A stretch of 64,000 bases of DNA from Actinomycetes bacterium (GTDB taxonomy: Bacteria > Actinomycetota > Acidimicrobiia > Acidimicrobiales > Aldehydirespiratoraceae): assembly GCA_024276495.1 (NCBI GenBank), contig JAJRXC010000081.1:41790-105789 (forward strand), read 5' to 3'. This document shows positions 1 to 9,900 of the stretch, one piece after another (the first letter of the stretch is position 1; every line of letters begins with the position of its first letter). A model generated the notes under the pieces. That model was not told where the DNA came from. It saw only the letters and a list, made by a program, of their open reading frames with translations, and did not search any database. The translations under genes were made by a program, and so were the position numbers.

Positions 1-864
1 CGCCGACTTCCCGGAACCGAGGACATGGACGGGGTCTTCGTGCTGCGGGGGCTCGACGACTCGTCGGCGCTGCGATCCGCGCTCGACGCCGGCCCGGGTC
101 GGGTCGTCGTGGTCGGCGGCGGCTTCATCGGCGCCGAGGTCGCGTCGACGGCCCGTGAACGCGGGCTCGAGGTGTCGGTGATCGAGGCGTTGCCCCAGCC
201 CCTCGCCCGGGTGCTGGGCGAGGAGATAGGCGCCGTGTGTGCCGAGGTGCATCGTGCGCACGGCGTCGATGTCCACACCGGTGTCGGGGTGGAGGCCGTC
301 GATGGCGACGGACGGGTCGAGCGGGTCCGGCTGCGCGACGGGCGGGTGATCGAGGCCGACGTCGTGGTGGTCGGGATCGGCGTCGTCCCCAACACCGAGT
401 GGCTCGAGGGATCGGGTCTGGAGATCGACGATGGTGTCGTCTGCGACGCGACGTGTCTCGCCGGCCCGGGCGTCACCGCGGCCGGCGACGTGGCTCGTTG
501 GCCGAATCGCCGATTCGACGAGGTGATGAGAGTCGAGCACTGGGACAATGCCGTCGAGCAGGGCGCCCACGCCGCGCACCGGCTGCTGGTCGACGACGCC
601 GACGCGGAACCGTTCACACCGGTGCCGTGGTTCTGGTCCGACCAGTACGACCGCAAGATCCAACTTGCCGGACGGATCCGGCCCGATGACGAGATGCGGA
701 TCGTGACCGGCTCGCTGGACGAGCGCAGATTCGCGGCGCTCTACGGCCGGGCCGGGCGTCTGGTGGGTGTGCTCGGGTTCAATCGTCCCCGCCACGTCAT
801 GCGCTACAAGGCGCTCATCGAGCAGGGCGTGTCGTTCGCCGACGCGCTCGCGGCCGACGTGTGA
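1..864 (+). CDS. FAD-dependent pyridine nucleotide-disulfide oxidoreductase (ferredoxin reductase-like), 5' truncated by window
   Basis: VVVVGGGFIGAEVA NAD-binding motif, VVVVGIGVVPN, TAAGDVA motif; frame open to base 1. Confidence 0.85.
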   Translation, partial: RRLPGTEDMDGVFVLRGLDDSSALRSALDAGPGRVVVVGGGFIGAEVASTARERGLEVSVIEALPQPLARVLGEEIGAVCAEVHRAHGVDVHTGVGVEAVDGDGRVERVRLRDGRVIEADVVVVGIGVVPNTEWLEGSGLEIDDGVVCDATCLAGPGVTAAGDVARWPNRRFDEVMRVEHWDNAVEQGAHAAHRLLVDDADAEPFTPVPWFWSDQYDRKIQLAGRIRPDDEMRIVTGSLDERRFAALYGRAGRLVGVLGFNRPRHVMRYKALIEQGVSFADALAADV

Positions 865-871
865 CGCGACC

Positions 872-1516
872 GTGACCACCACCGCATATCTGTTCCTCGC
901 CGTGGCCGGTGTCGCCGCGTTGATCGACTGGTGGTCGGTCCACACCGATCGACTCGGCGTGGAGTTCCTCGCGAAACCCGCGGTGATCATCTGTTTGATC
1001 GGTGTCGCGCTGGCGATCGAGATCGATTCCGGCGCAGCGACCAACACCGAACGAGGAATCATCATCGCCGCGCTCGGCGCCTCCCTCGTGGGTGATGTCG
1101 TCTTGATGACGCCCGACGCCCGCTTCGAGGCCGGCCTGGCCGCGTTCCTCGTCGCCCATCTGTTCTACATCGCCGCACTGGCCCCCGACTTCACCCTCGG
1201 CCCGGGCCTCGTCGCCGGCGGCGTCATCGTCGCCCTCGGGTTCGGGATCGTGCCGCAGCTGCTCGGTGCGGTCCGCGCCCACGGCCCCGTGATCACCACC
1301 GCGGTCGTCGCCTACATCGTCGTCGTCGCCACGATGGGAGTCGTGGCGGCCGCGACCGCGGTCGTGATCACCGGGATCGGTGGTGCCCTTTTCGTCCTGT
1401 CCGACGCGCTGCTGGGGTGGGGACGGTTCGTGCGGCCGGCGCCCGGCGGACGCACGCTGGTCCACACCACCTACCACCTCGGCCAGGCGGGAATCGTCTT
1501 GTGGCTGGCCGCCTGA
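872..1516 (+). CDS. YhhN/lysoplasmalogenase-like integral membrane protein
   Basis: GTG start; hydrophobic multi-TM protein with GDVVLM and HTTYHLGQAGI C-terminus typical of the YhhN family. Confidence 0.65.
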   Translation: MTTTAYLFLAVAGVAALIDWWSVHTDRLGVEFLAKPAVIICLIGVALAIEIDSGAATNTERGIIIAALGASLVGDVVLMTPDARFEAGLAAFLVAHLFYIAALAPDFTLGPGLVAGGVIVALGFGIVPQLLGAVRAHGPVITTAVVAYIVVVATMGVVAAATAVVITGIGGALFVLSDALLGWGRFVRPAPGGRTLVHTTYHLGQAGIVLWLAA

Positions 1517-2010
1517 TCCCTCTCCTCACGGCGATGGCGCTCGTGGCGGTGGGTTGCGCCGAGCCCGCTCCGCCCACCCTCGCGACCGAGACCGTCGCGG
1601 CGGCGCTGCCGTCGGCCGTCTGGCCCGCCGACCCGTCTCTGGTCACCGAGGTCGAATGCCCGGACCTCGACCCGGTGCGCATCGCCCAGACGGGTCGCTG
1701 CCGGGCCCGGATCGCCGGTGATCGGGTGACCATCGACGTCGTCATCGACGATCAGGCCCGAACGACCGCGACCGTTCGCGAGCCGCTCTTCGATGCCGGC
1801 GCGGCGGGGACGCAACTCGCCGAACGTCTTCGATCCGATCTCTCCATCGATGCCGGTGTCCCGCTCACCGTTCGCTGCGAGCCGGCCGTGGTGGTGGCCC
1901 GACCCGGCGCCCTCGTCACGTGCGTCGGTGACCGATCCGGCGACCTGATCGACTTCGAGATCGAGGTTCTCGACGACACCGGCGCATGGTCCCTGCGCGA
2001 CGTGGGGTAG
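1501..2010 (+). CDS. Putative lipoprotein with DUF4333-like repeats
   Basis: Signal peptide with lipobox LVAVGC; two short repeats centred on [14 protein letters not shown] and [14 protein letters not shown]. Confidence 0.55.
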   Translation: MAGRLIPLLTAMALVAVGCAEPAPPTLATETVAAALPSAVWPADPSLVTEVECPDLDPVRIAQTGRCRARIAGDRVTIDVVIDDQARTTATVREPLFDAGAAGTQLAERLRSDLSIDAGVPLTVRCEPAVVVARPGALVTCVGDRSGDLIDFEIEVLDDTGAWSLRDVG

Positions 2011-2168
2011 AACCCTCGGCGCCGTCGAGCGTTTCCCGAGGCAGCGCTGATACCCTTGTCACGTCCACACGGACATGTCCGATCGAGTCGATCGGCGGCT
2101 GCGGCCCACGCACGGCGGGGCCCTCAGCTGGGTACGACACCCGAGAAAGAAAGAAAACCGAACGACAC

Positions 2169-2450
2169 ATGGCTACCAATCTTGCCCCGAAGGCCGAAAC
2201 GATCGCCGACATGGCGAAAGCGTTCGACCTCGCCGAGAACGACACCGGCTCGCCGGAGATCCAAATCGCGTTGCTCTCGGCTCGCATCTCGCACCTCACC
2301 GAACACATGAAGGCCCACAAAAAGGACCATCACAGCCGGCGGGGCCTGCAGATGCTGGTGGGAAAACGTCGTCGTCTCCTCGACTATGTCAAGGACAACG
2401 ACGTCGAACGGTACCGAGCAGTGATCGCCCACCTCGGGCTGCGTCGCTGA
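2169..2450 (+). CDS. rpsO: 30S ribosomal protein S15
   Basis: [53 protein letters not shown] is diagnostic of S15. Confidence 0.97.
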   Translation: MATNLAPKAETIADMAKAFDLAENDTGSPEIQIALLSARISHLTEHMKAHKKDHHSRRGLQMLVGKRRRLLDYVKDNDVERYRAVIAHLGLRR

Positions 2451-2458
2451 CAAGATAT

Positions 2459-2490
2459 GGGAGCGGTCCTTCCGGGGCCGCTCCTTTCGG
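2459..2490 (+). terminator. Rho-independent terminator/attenuator after rpsO
   Basis: GGAGCGG...CCGCTCC stem followed by TTTCGGTTT. Confidence 0.65.
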
Positions 2491-2579
2491 TTTGCGCAAG
2501 AGCAAACCCGACGAATCCCAGTAGCTGGAACGTCCAGCAACGTTGTCTCAGGACAATGACGAGCGCATGGCAGTTGGTG

Positions 2580-2619
2580 CTAGTCGAATGTGACCCGGAC
2601 CCGGGTCGCATTCGACTGG
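2580..2619 (+). promoter_or_regulatory. Long leader hairpin between rpsO and pnp
   Basis: AGTCGAATGTGACCCGG (2582-2598) / CCGGGTCGCATTCGACT (2601-2617): 17-bp stem with one T/C difference (G-U wobble), 2-nt centre. Confidence 0.8.
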
Positions 2620-2670
2620 GAACTGGCAGTCATGCTCTCAGGAGCCCTTCGCTCCAGGAGAAAAGAGAAA

Positions 2671-5133
2671 ATGACTGAAACCCAATCCTTCACCGGCGCG
2701 TTCACGCGCGGTGAGGGCAAAGATGCAACATTCGAGATCGGCAAGTTCGCCCCGCTCGCCGGTGGCTCTGTCACCGCCAGCATCGGCAACACCGTCGTCC
2801 TCGTGACCGCCACCGGTGCCAAGTCGGCCCGCGAAGGAGCCGACTTCTTCCCGCTGACCGTCGACATCGAGGAACGCATGTACGCCGCGGGCAAGATCCC
2901 CGGCTCGTTCTTCCGTCGTGAGGCCCGCGCCGGAGAGCAGGCCATCTTGACCTGTCGTCTCATCGATCGGCCCCTGCGTCCGGCGTTCCCCGACGGCTAC
3001 CGCAACGAGGTCCACGTCGTGGGCACCGTGCTGGGCGCCGACCAGGAGAACCCCTACGACGTGTTGGCCCTCAACGCTGCATCGCTGGCGCTGAGCCTGT
3101 CACCGATCCCGTTCGACGGTCCCCTCGGCGCCGTGCGCATGAGCTGGTCGCCCGAGGGCGAATGGATCCCGTTCCCGACGTATGAGGAGTCCGAGGAGTC
3201 GGCCTTCGAGATGGTCGTGGCCGGCCGCCTCGACGGTGACGACGTCGCCGTGATGATGGTCGAGGCCGGTGGCACCGGAAACTCGTGGAACCTCTACGAG
3301 AGCGGCACCCCCAAGGTCGACGAGGACGTCCTCGCCGGCGGCCTCGAGGCCTGCAAGGTGTGGATCCGCGAGATGATCGAGCTGCAGCAGCAGGCGATCG
3401 ACGCCGCCGGCACCATCGTGAAGATGGACCCGCCGACGGTCACCGACTACACCGATGAGATCTTCGCGGCGGTGGAGGCCGCTGCGGCCGATCGCATCGC
3501 TGAAACCCAGAAGATCGCCGACAAGACGCAACGGCAGGACGCCGAAGGCGAGCTGAAGGACGCCGTCGTCGCCGAGCTCGAAGCTCAGTTCACTGGTCCC
3601 GACGGTGAGGTCAACCCCGATGCGGTCAAGCAGATCAAGAACGCGATCCGTGCGGTCACCAAGGCGATCGTGCGCAAACGAATCGTCGAGGAGGGCATCC
3701 GCATCGACGGCCGCAAGACCGACGAGCTGCGGACCGTCACCGCGGAGGTCGGGGTCATCCCGACCGCGCACGGTTCCGGCCTCTTCCAGCGTGGCGAGAC
3801 CCAGGTCCTGAACTTCACCACGCTCGGCATGGGCCGCAGCGACATGATGATCGACGACCTCTCGCCGACCGACAAGAAGCGCTACTTCCACCACTACAAC
3901 TTCCCGCCCTTCTCGACGGGGGAGACCGGCTTCATGCGCGGTCCGAAGCGTCGTGAGATCGGCCACGGGGCGCTCGCCGAGCGGGCCGTGTTCCCGGTCG
4001 TCCCGTCGTTCGAGGAATGGCCCTACACGGTGCGGACCGTTTCGGAGGTCATGGCCTCCAACGGGTCCAGCTCGATGGCGTCGGTCTGCGGATCCACCCT
4101 GTCGCTGATGGACGCCGGTGTGCCGATCAAGGCGCCGGTCGCCGGCATCGCGATGGGTCTCGTCCACGCCGAAGGCGAGTACGTCACCCTGACCGACATC
4201 CTCGGAGCGGAGGACGCGTTCGGCGACATGGACTTCAAGGTCGCCGGTACCACCGATTTCGTGACCGCGCTGCAGCTCGACACCAAGATCTCCGGCATTC
4301 CCGCCAGCGTGCTCGCCGGTGCCCTGCAGCAGGCCAAGGAAGCCCGCCTCGACATCCTCGACATCATGGCCGAGGCCATCGCCGAACCCCGCGACGAGGT
4401 TCGTGACACGGCGCCGAAGATCCTCGCCTTCGAGATTCCGATCGAGAAGATCGGTGAGGTCATCGGCCCCAAGGGCAAGGTCATCAACTCCATCCAGGCC
4501 GAGACCGGCGCCGACATCTCCGTCGACGACGACGGCATGGTCGGCGTGGTGTCCATCGCGTCGGTCGACAGCGCCAAGGTCGCCGAGGCCGAGCGCCAGA
4601 TCCAGCTGATCCTCGATCCGCCCACCGCCGAGGTGGGTGCCACCTATCAGGGTCGAGTGGTGAACATCACCAAGTTCGGTGCGTTCGTCAACATCCTTCC
4701 CGGACGCGACGGACTGCTGCACATCTCGAAGATCGGTGGCGGCAAGCGCATCGACCGGGTCGAGGACGTGCTCGAGCTCGGCCAGGAGGTCGCGGTGGTC
4801 GTCGAAGACGTCGACCCCAACGGCAAGATCTCGCTGAAGCCCGAGGGTGCCCCCGACTCCGACAACAAGGGAGGTGGGGGCCGTGATCGCGGCGGTGACC
4901 GCAACCGGGATCGTGACGGTGACCGGGGTCGAGGCCGCGATCGTGGTCGTGACCGCGATGGCGACAGTGACGACGACTCGCCGTCGAGCGACGACACCGA
5001 GACGGTGTCGTTCGAAGCTGCGTTCGACGAGGAGCTCTCGGCCGAGTACGGCGATCTCGGTCCCGACGCTCCCCGCCGTGGCGGCGGTGGCGGTGGGCGC
5101 GGCCGTGGCCGTGGCGGCCGCGGTCGACGCTGA
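2671..5133 (+). CDS. pnp: Polyribonucleotide nucleotidyltransferase (PNPase)
   Basis: Two RNase PH domains, KH (IGEVIGPKGKVINSIQAETGADISVDDDG), S1 (YQGRVVNITKFGAFVNILPGRDGLLHIS), plus Arg/Gly/Asp-rich tail. Confidence 0.97.
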   Translation: MTETQSFTGAFTRGEGKDATFEIGKFAPLAGGSVTASIGNTVVLVTATGAKSAREGADFFPLTVDIEERMYAAGKIPGSFFRREARAGEQAILTCRLIDRPLRPAFPDGYRNEVHVVGTVLGADQENPYDVLALNAASLALSLSPIPFDGPLGAVRMSWSPEGEWIPFPTYEESEESAFEMVVAGRLDGDDVAVMMVEAGGTGNSWNLYESGTPKVDEDVLAGGLEACKVWIREMIELQQQAIDAAGTIVKMDPPTVTDYTDEIFAAVEAAAADRIAETQKIADKTQRQDAEGELKDAVVAELEAQFTGPDGEVNPDAVKQIKNAIRAVTKAIVRKRIVEEGIRIDGRKTDELRTVTAEVGVIPTAHGSGLFQRGETQVLNFTTLGMGRSDMMIDDLSPTDKKRYFHHYNFPPFSTGETGFMRGPKRREIGHGALAERAVFPVVPSFEEWPYTVRTVSEVMASNGSSSMASVCGSTLSLMDAGVPIKAPVAGIAMGLVHAEGEYVTLTDILGAEDAFGDMDFKVAGTTDFVTALQLDTKISGIPASVLAGALQQAKEARLDILDIMAEAIAEPRDEVRDTAPKILAFEIPIEKIGEVIGPKGKVINSIQAETGADISVDDDGMVGVVSIASVDSAKVAEAERQIQLILDPPTAEVGATYQGRVVNITKFGAFVNILPGRDGLLHISKIGGGKRIDRVEDVLELGQEVAVVVEDVDPNGKISLKPEGAPDSDNKGGGGRDRGGDRNRDRDGDRGRGRDRGRDRDGDSDDDSPSSDDTETVSFEAAFDEELSAEYGDLGPDAPRRGGGGGGRGRGRGGRGRR

Positions 5134-5156
5134 TTCCCACGCTCGACCACACACCG

Positions 5157-6377
5157 TTGACGACGCAGGTCTCCCGGCTTCCGGGGGGCCTGCGCGTCGC
5201 GACCCAACACGACCCGAGATCGTCGTCGGTGTCCGTCGGCGCCTGGGTGGGCGTCGGCAATCGTGATGAACCCGAACAGATCGCCGGGGCGTCGCACTTT
5301 CTCGAGCATCTCCTCTTCAAGGGGAGTTCCACTCGTTCGGCTCGTGAGATCGCCGAGGGTGTCGATGCCGTCGGCGGTGACCTCAACGCGTTCACGTCGA
5401 AGGAGTACACGGCGTTCCACGCCCGGGTGCCCGCGAAGGATCTCGACTTCGGTCTCGACACCCTGCTCGATGTACTCGCCGATCCCGGCTTTCGCGCCGA
5501 TGAGGTGGATGCCGAGCGTCTGGTGATCCTCGAGGAGCTCGCGTGGGGAGCCGATACGCCCGACGATGTCGTCCACCAGAACCTGGCCTCGAGCCTGTTC
5601 CCCGGACATTCGCTCGGCTGGGAGGTCCTGGGGACCGCCGAGTCGGTACGGGCGATGACCGCGGCCGACGTCCGTTCGTTTCACGAACACTGGTATCGCC
5701 GCTCGAACATCGTCATCGTGGTGGTGGGGCCGGTGGATCACGACGAGATCTGCGCGCGGGTCGATCGTGGCCTGGCCGCGCTCGCCGCGGGTGAACCGCC
5801 GTCGAGGATCAAGCCGGTCGCTGCGGTCCGCGAGGAGATCGTCGTTCGCCGTGACATCGAACAGGCCCATCTCTCCCTCGGGTGGCGGGCCCTCGACCAG
5901 TTCGACGACGACCGCTTCGCGTTGGCCGTCGCCAATCAGCTGATCGGCGGAGGGTGGTCGAGCCGGTTGTTCCAGGAGATTCGCGAGAAGCGGGGGATGT
6001 CCTACACCGTGTTCTCGTCGATGGCGGGCTATGTCGACAGCGGAACCTTCTCGATCTACGCGGGCACGTCGCCGGACCGGGTGACGGAGCTCTGTGAGGT
6101 CGTCGAGGCCGAGCTCGCCGATCTGGTCGAGAACGGGCCGAGCGAGCGGGAGATGGAGATCGCCCGGGGCGGTTTCGAAGGGGCCACGGTGCTGGCCCTC
6201 GAAGACGGCAGCAGCCGCATGGCCCAGATCGCCACGAACCTCCTGGTGCGGGACCGGGTCGTCGAGGTCAACGAGTATCTCGCAAAGGTGCGGGCGGTCA
6301 CCGCCGCCGACGTGCGACGGGTCCTGGCGACGATCCTCACTGGTACCCGGGCCCGTTCGGTGGTCGAGCCTCGCTGA
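5157..6377 (+). CDS. M16 family zinc peptidase
   Basis: HFLEHLLFKGSSTRSAREI (HxxEH) motif; TTG start. Confidence 0.93.
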   Translation: MTTQVSRLPGGLRVATQHDPRSSSVSVGAWVGVGNRDEPEQIAGASHFLEHLLFKGSSTRSAREIAEGVDAVGGDLNAFTSKEYTAFHARVPAKDLDFGLDTLLDVLADPGFRADEVDAERLVILEELAWGADTPDDVVHQNLASSLFPGHSLGWEVLGTAESVRAMTAADVRSFHEHWYRRSNIVIVVVGPVDHDEICARVDRGLAALAAGEPPSRIKPVAAVREEIVVRRDIEQAHLSLGWRALDQFDDDRFALAVANQLIGGGWSSRLFQEIREKRGMSYTVFSSMAGYVDSGTFSIYAGTSPDRVTELCEVVEAELADLVENGPSEREMEIARGGFEGATVLALEDGSSRMAQIATNLLVRDRVVEVNEYLAKVRAVTAADVRRVLATILTGTRARSVVEPR

Positions 6378-6823
6378 CCGTCAGCTGTCGGAGATCCCCC
6401 CTGGATCGTAGAGCTCGATCGGATACGGATCCCGTGATGGAGTCACCTGCGCGGTTGCGGCATGGTTGACGCAGCTCGCCGTTCCACGCGAGGGTCGACG
6501 CGTTGGGGTGGGGGGCTCTACCGGATCGGGGGCAGTCATGAACGGAGTCGGCGTTGGGGCGATGGGCCTGCGCAGATGGCTTCGTGCCATGGTCGCGGCT
6601 GCGGCTGCGGCCGCTGGGCTCGGGACTGCGGCCGGGGGCCTCTCGGTGGCGGGCGCGGCGATTCCCGGTTGTGACGGTGTGGTGTGGTCGGGCACGACGA
6701 CGGTGCAGGATCTGTGGACCGCAGCCGACAGTGGCATGGAACGGTCCAACATCACCGACCTGATCGACGGCATCACCGACCCGACGAACAACTTCGATCC
6801 TCAGTGGTCGTCTGACGGAACCC

Positions 6824-7052
6824 GCATCGTGTGGAGCGGCTCCGATGGCACCACCGATCAGATCTGGGTGGCGGATGCCGATGGCACGAACCGGGTCGAG
6901 ATCTCGTCGAGGTCGAGCGGCTCCGATCCGACGGGCAACGCCGGCCCGTAGTGGTCCCCTGATGGAACCCGCATCGTGTGGAGCGGCTCCGATGGCACCA
7001 CCGATCAGATCTGGGTGGCGGATGCCGATGGCACGAACCGGGTCGAGATCTC
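6824..7052 (+). repeat. Near-identical 144-bp propeller repeat unit duplication
   Basis: ACCCGCATCGTGTGGAGCGGCTCCGATGGCACCACCGATCAGATCTGGGTGGCGGATGCCGATGGCACGAACCGGGTCGAGATCTC occurs identically twice, offset 144 bp. Confidence 0.9.
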
Positions 7053-8900
7053 TTCGACGTCGAGTGGTCCCGATCCCACCATCAACGTGGACCCGCAGTG
7101 GTCGCCCGATGGCACCCGTATCGCCTGGGAAGGCAGGAGCGCCGGTACCTCCAGTCAGATTTGGGTGGCAGATGCTGATGGGGCGAACCGGGTGGAGATC
7201 TCGTCGGTGTCGGGCGGCACCTATCCCACCGGCAACGAGGATGTTCAGTGGTCGCCTGACGGCTCCCGTCTCGTGTGGAGTGGCTCCGATGCCTCCACCC
7301 TTCGAATCTGGGTTGCGGATGCCAACGGCACGAACCGTTAGGAGATCTCGTCGGCTTCCGGGGGCGTCGATCCCAGCAACAACTTCGACCCGGGATGGTC
7401 CCCTGACGGCTCACGCATTGTGTGGGCCGGCAGCATCGGCACCAATCTGATCTTTGTTGCTGATGCCGATGGTGAGAGTCGCACCGAGATCTCGTCGGTA
7501 TCGGCGGGGTTCGACCCCGGCGCGAATGTCAGTCCGCAGTGGTCTTCTGATGGTGCTCTGATCGTGTGGAGTGGTGCCGATGCCCTCACCAGGCAGATCT
7601 GGGTTGCGGAGGTTGATGGGTTGAATCGTCGGGTGGTGTCGGCGGACACGGATCCGGTCGGGAACTCTGATGGCCGGTGGTCGCCGGACGGCTCTCGTGT
7701 CGCCTGGAGCGGGTTCGATGGTTCCACCGATCAGATCTGGGTTGCGGATGGTGATGGTCGCGATCGTGTGGAGGTGTCGTCGGTGTCGGCGGGTGTCGAT
7801 CCGACCGGCAACACGAGCTCGCAGTGGTCGCCGGATGGTTCGCGGCTCGCGTGGACCGGTTCGGATGGCGGGACCGGTCAGATCTGGACGGCGGATGCCG
7901 ATGGCGCGAATCGGATCGAGATCTCGTCGGTGCCCGGTGGTGTGGTGCCGACGACGAACATCGGTCCGCAGTGGTCGCCGGATGGTTCGCGGATCGTGTG
8001 GGCCGGGTTCGACGGTGCGACGTTCCAGGTGTATGTCGCCGATGCCGATGGTGCGAATCGGGTGGAGATCTCCTCGGTGCCCGGCGGCACCGTTCCGACG
8101 TTCAACACCAGTCCGCAGTGGTCGCCGGATGGGACACGTATTGCGTGGGGTGGCTCTGATGGCGGTACCGGTCAGATCTGGGTGGCGAATGTGGATGGCG
8201 GGAATCGGGTGGAGGTGTCGTCGGTGTCGGCCGGCACCGATCCGGTGTTCAACTCGGGCCCGCAGTGGTCACCGGATGGGACCCGGATCGCGTGGAGCGG
8301 ATCCATTGGTGGCGTCTTTCAGATCTGGGTTGCCGATGCCGATGGTGCGAATCGGGTGGAGGTGTCGTCGGTGTCGCCGGGTAGCGATCCGACCGGCAAC
8401 TCGCGTCCTCGATGGTCGCCTGATGGTGCCCGTCTCGCGTGGAACGGATCGAGCGGTGGTACGAACCGAATCTGGGTCGCCGACGCCGATGGCACGAACC
8501 GGGCCGAGATTTCGTCGGTGTCGGCGGGCACGGATCCGACCGCCAACGTCGGAGTGGATTGGCGGCCGCGCACCGCCGATCTGGCCTTGTCGAAGGTGTC
8601 GACGCCGCTGGTCGAAGGCGAATCTGCCACCATTGCCGTGACGGTCACCGCGCCGTCTTCGCAGCGGACCACGACGATCACCGGGATCGTGTTGCCGTGC
8701 CTGAGTTCCACCGACGTTGTCGTCACCGCAGGATCGGTCTCGGGCGGCGTTTGGACCATCGATTCTCTCACCGGTTCCGCGACTGCCACTGTTGCCGGCG
8801 TCGTCGACTCGACTGGGGCCTGCGCCACCACCGTCGCCGTCACCGGGTCCTATCCGGCGTTGACGTCACCGGTCACCGCGACCATCGGCTATGCGTGCCC

Positions 8901-9262
8901 GGCGGGTGGTGATCCGTTTGTCGATGTGTCGGTGTCGTCGTTTGCGCGGGCCGATGTGTCGTGCATCTACGGGTTGGGGATCACGACGGGGACGTCGGCG
9001 ACGACGTATGACCCGGGTGGGAATGTGACTCGTGAGCAGATGGCGGCGTTTCTGGCCCGTTTGTGGCGGGCGACGGGCAATGGGTGTCCGGCGGGTGGTG
9101 ATCCGTTTGTCGATGTGTCGGTGTCGTCGTTTGCGCGGGCCGATGTGTCGTGCATCTACCGTCTGGGGATCACGACGGGGACCACAGCGACCACCTATGA
9201 TCCGGCCGGCAACGTCACCCGCGAACAGATGGCCGCCTTCCTCGCGCGCCTCATCCGCGCCC
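8901..9262 (+). repeat. Two tandem SLH-like modules, 189-bp period
   Basis: GGDPFVDVSVSSFARADVSCIY.LGITTGT.ATTYDP.GNVTREQMAAFLARL.RA twice; first ~75 bp of each unit identical. Confidence 0.85.
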
Positions 9263-9273
9263 TACCCTGACGT

Positions 9274-9900
9274 TCAGGACCAATCGCCGACCCGCACGCA
9301 GCGGTTGGTCATCGTGCCGATGCCTTCGATCTCGGTGGAGATGATCTGACCGTCGGTGAGGGTCTTTTCCTTGGGGGAAACCGATGCCCTCTGGGGGGTC
9401 GGTTCAGATCACGTCGCCCGGGGTCAGGGAGGTGATGTGTGAGAGGAACGACACGAGGGCCGGGATCGAGAAGATCAGGTTGGAGATGCGGTCGCGTCGG
9501 CGTTCGTCGCCATCGACGAAAGTGCGCGGGGCGAGATCGTCGGGGTGCCGGTCCGGTCATGAGCTGAGCGGACCGGTCGGAGATGTCCCCGCCGACGGTG
9601 GGACCGGCGACGCGGCCCCATGCTTCGTCGGTCGCGATGTCCTGCCCCTCCGGCCGATGACCACGACCAACCCGCCTTCGTCACCGACGCCGTCACCGCG
9701 CATCTCGACATCAGCGTGGAGGCCGACGATGCACGACGGGAACTTGATGAACACCATGGGCTGGTCGGGCAGGGCCATTTCGGATTCCACGGCGTGGGAG
9801 CGGTAGTGCAGCCCGATGCCGAACGAGCTCCGGGGCCGAGGTGATGGTGCGCCCAGCGCGCCGGTCGGGGCGGTGTTTCACGGACGATGCCATTCAGAGT
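9274..9900 (-). pseudogene. Decayed fumarylacetoacetate hydrolase (FAH) family gene
   Basis: Fragments in different minus-strand frames: SSFGIGLHYRSHAVESEMALPDQPMVFIKFPSCIVG; DRISNLIFSIPALVSFLSHITSLTPGDVI; GQIISTEIEGIGTMTNRCVRVGDWS*. Confidence 0.85.

Larger units (their letters stand above)
6538..9270 (+). pseudogene. Secreted TolB/PD40-like beta-propeller protein with C-terminal SLH-like repeats; reading frame interrupted by two TAG codons
   Basis: ORFs 6466-6951, 6976-7341 and 7420-9270 share one frame and one continuous repeat series (QWSPDGTRIAWSGSDG..QIWVADADGANRVEISS); TAG at 6949-6951 and 7339-7341; N-terminal signal peptide. Confidence 0.85.

Noticed and set aside
3100-5154. Long minus-strand ORF (684 aa) opposite pnp, and similar long antisense ORFs such as 15524-17719 and 47926-49830
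   Set aside because: Products are rich in Arg/Asp/Gly/Leu with no recognisable domain; typical shadow ORFs of GC-rich coding sequence.
6949-7341. Amber stop-codon recoding or pyrrolysine/suppressor use
   Set aside because: TAG terminates several neighbouring genes normally, and no recoding element or tRNA was seen here.
6820-8560. CRISPR-like array suggested by repeated DNA units
   Set aside because: Units of ~135-144 bp are in frame and encode propeller blades with no short repeat/spacer structure.
7420-9270. Treating the third propeller ORF as a separate gene
   Set aside because: It starts in the middle of a repeat unit, lacks a signal peptide, and is in the same frame as the upstream ORFs.
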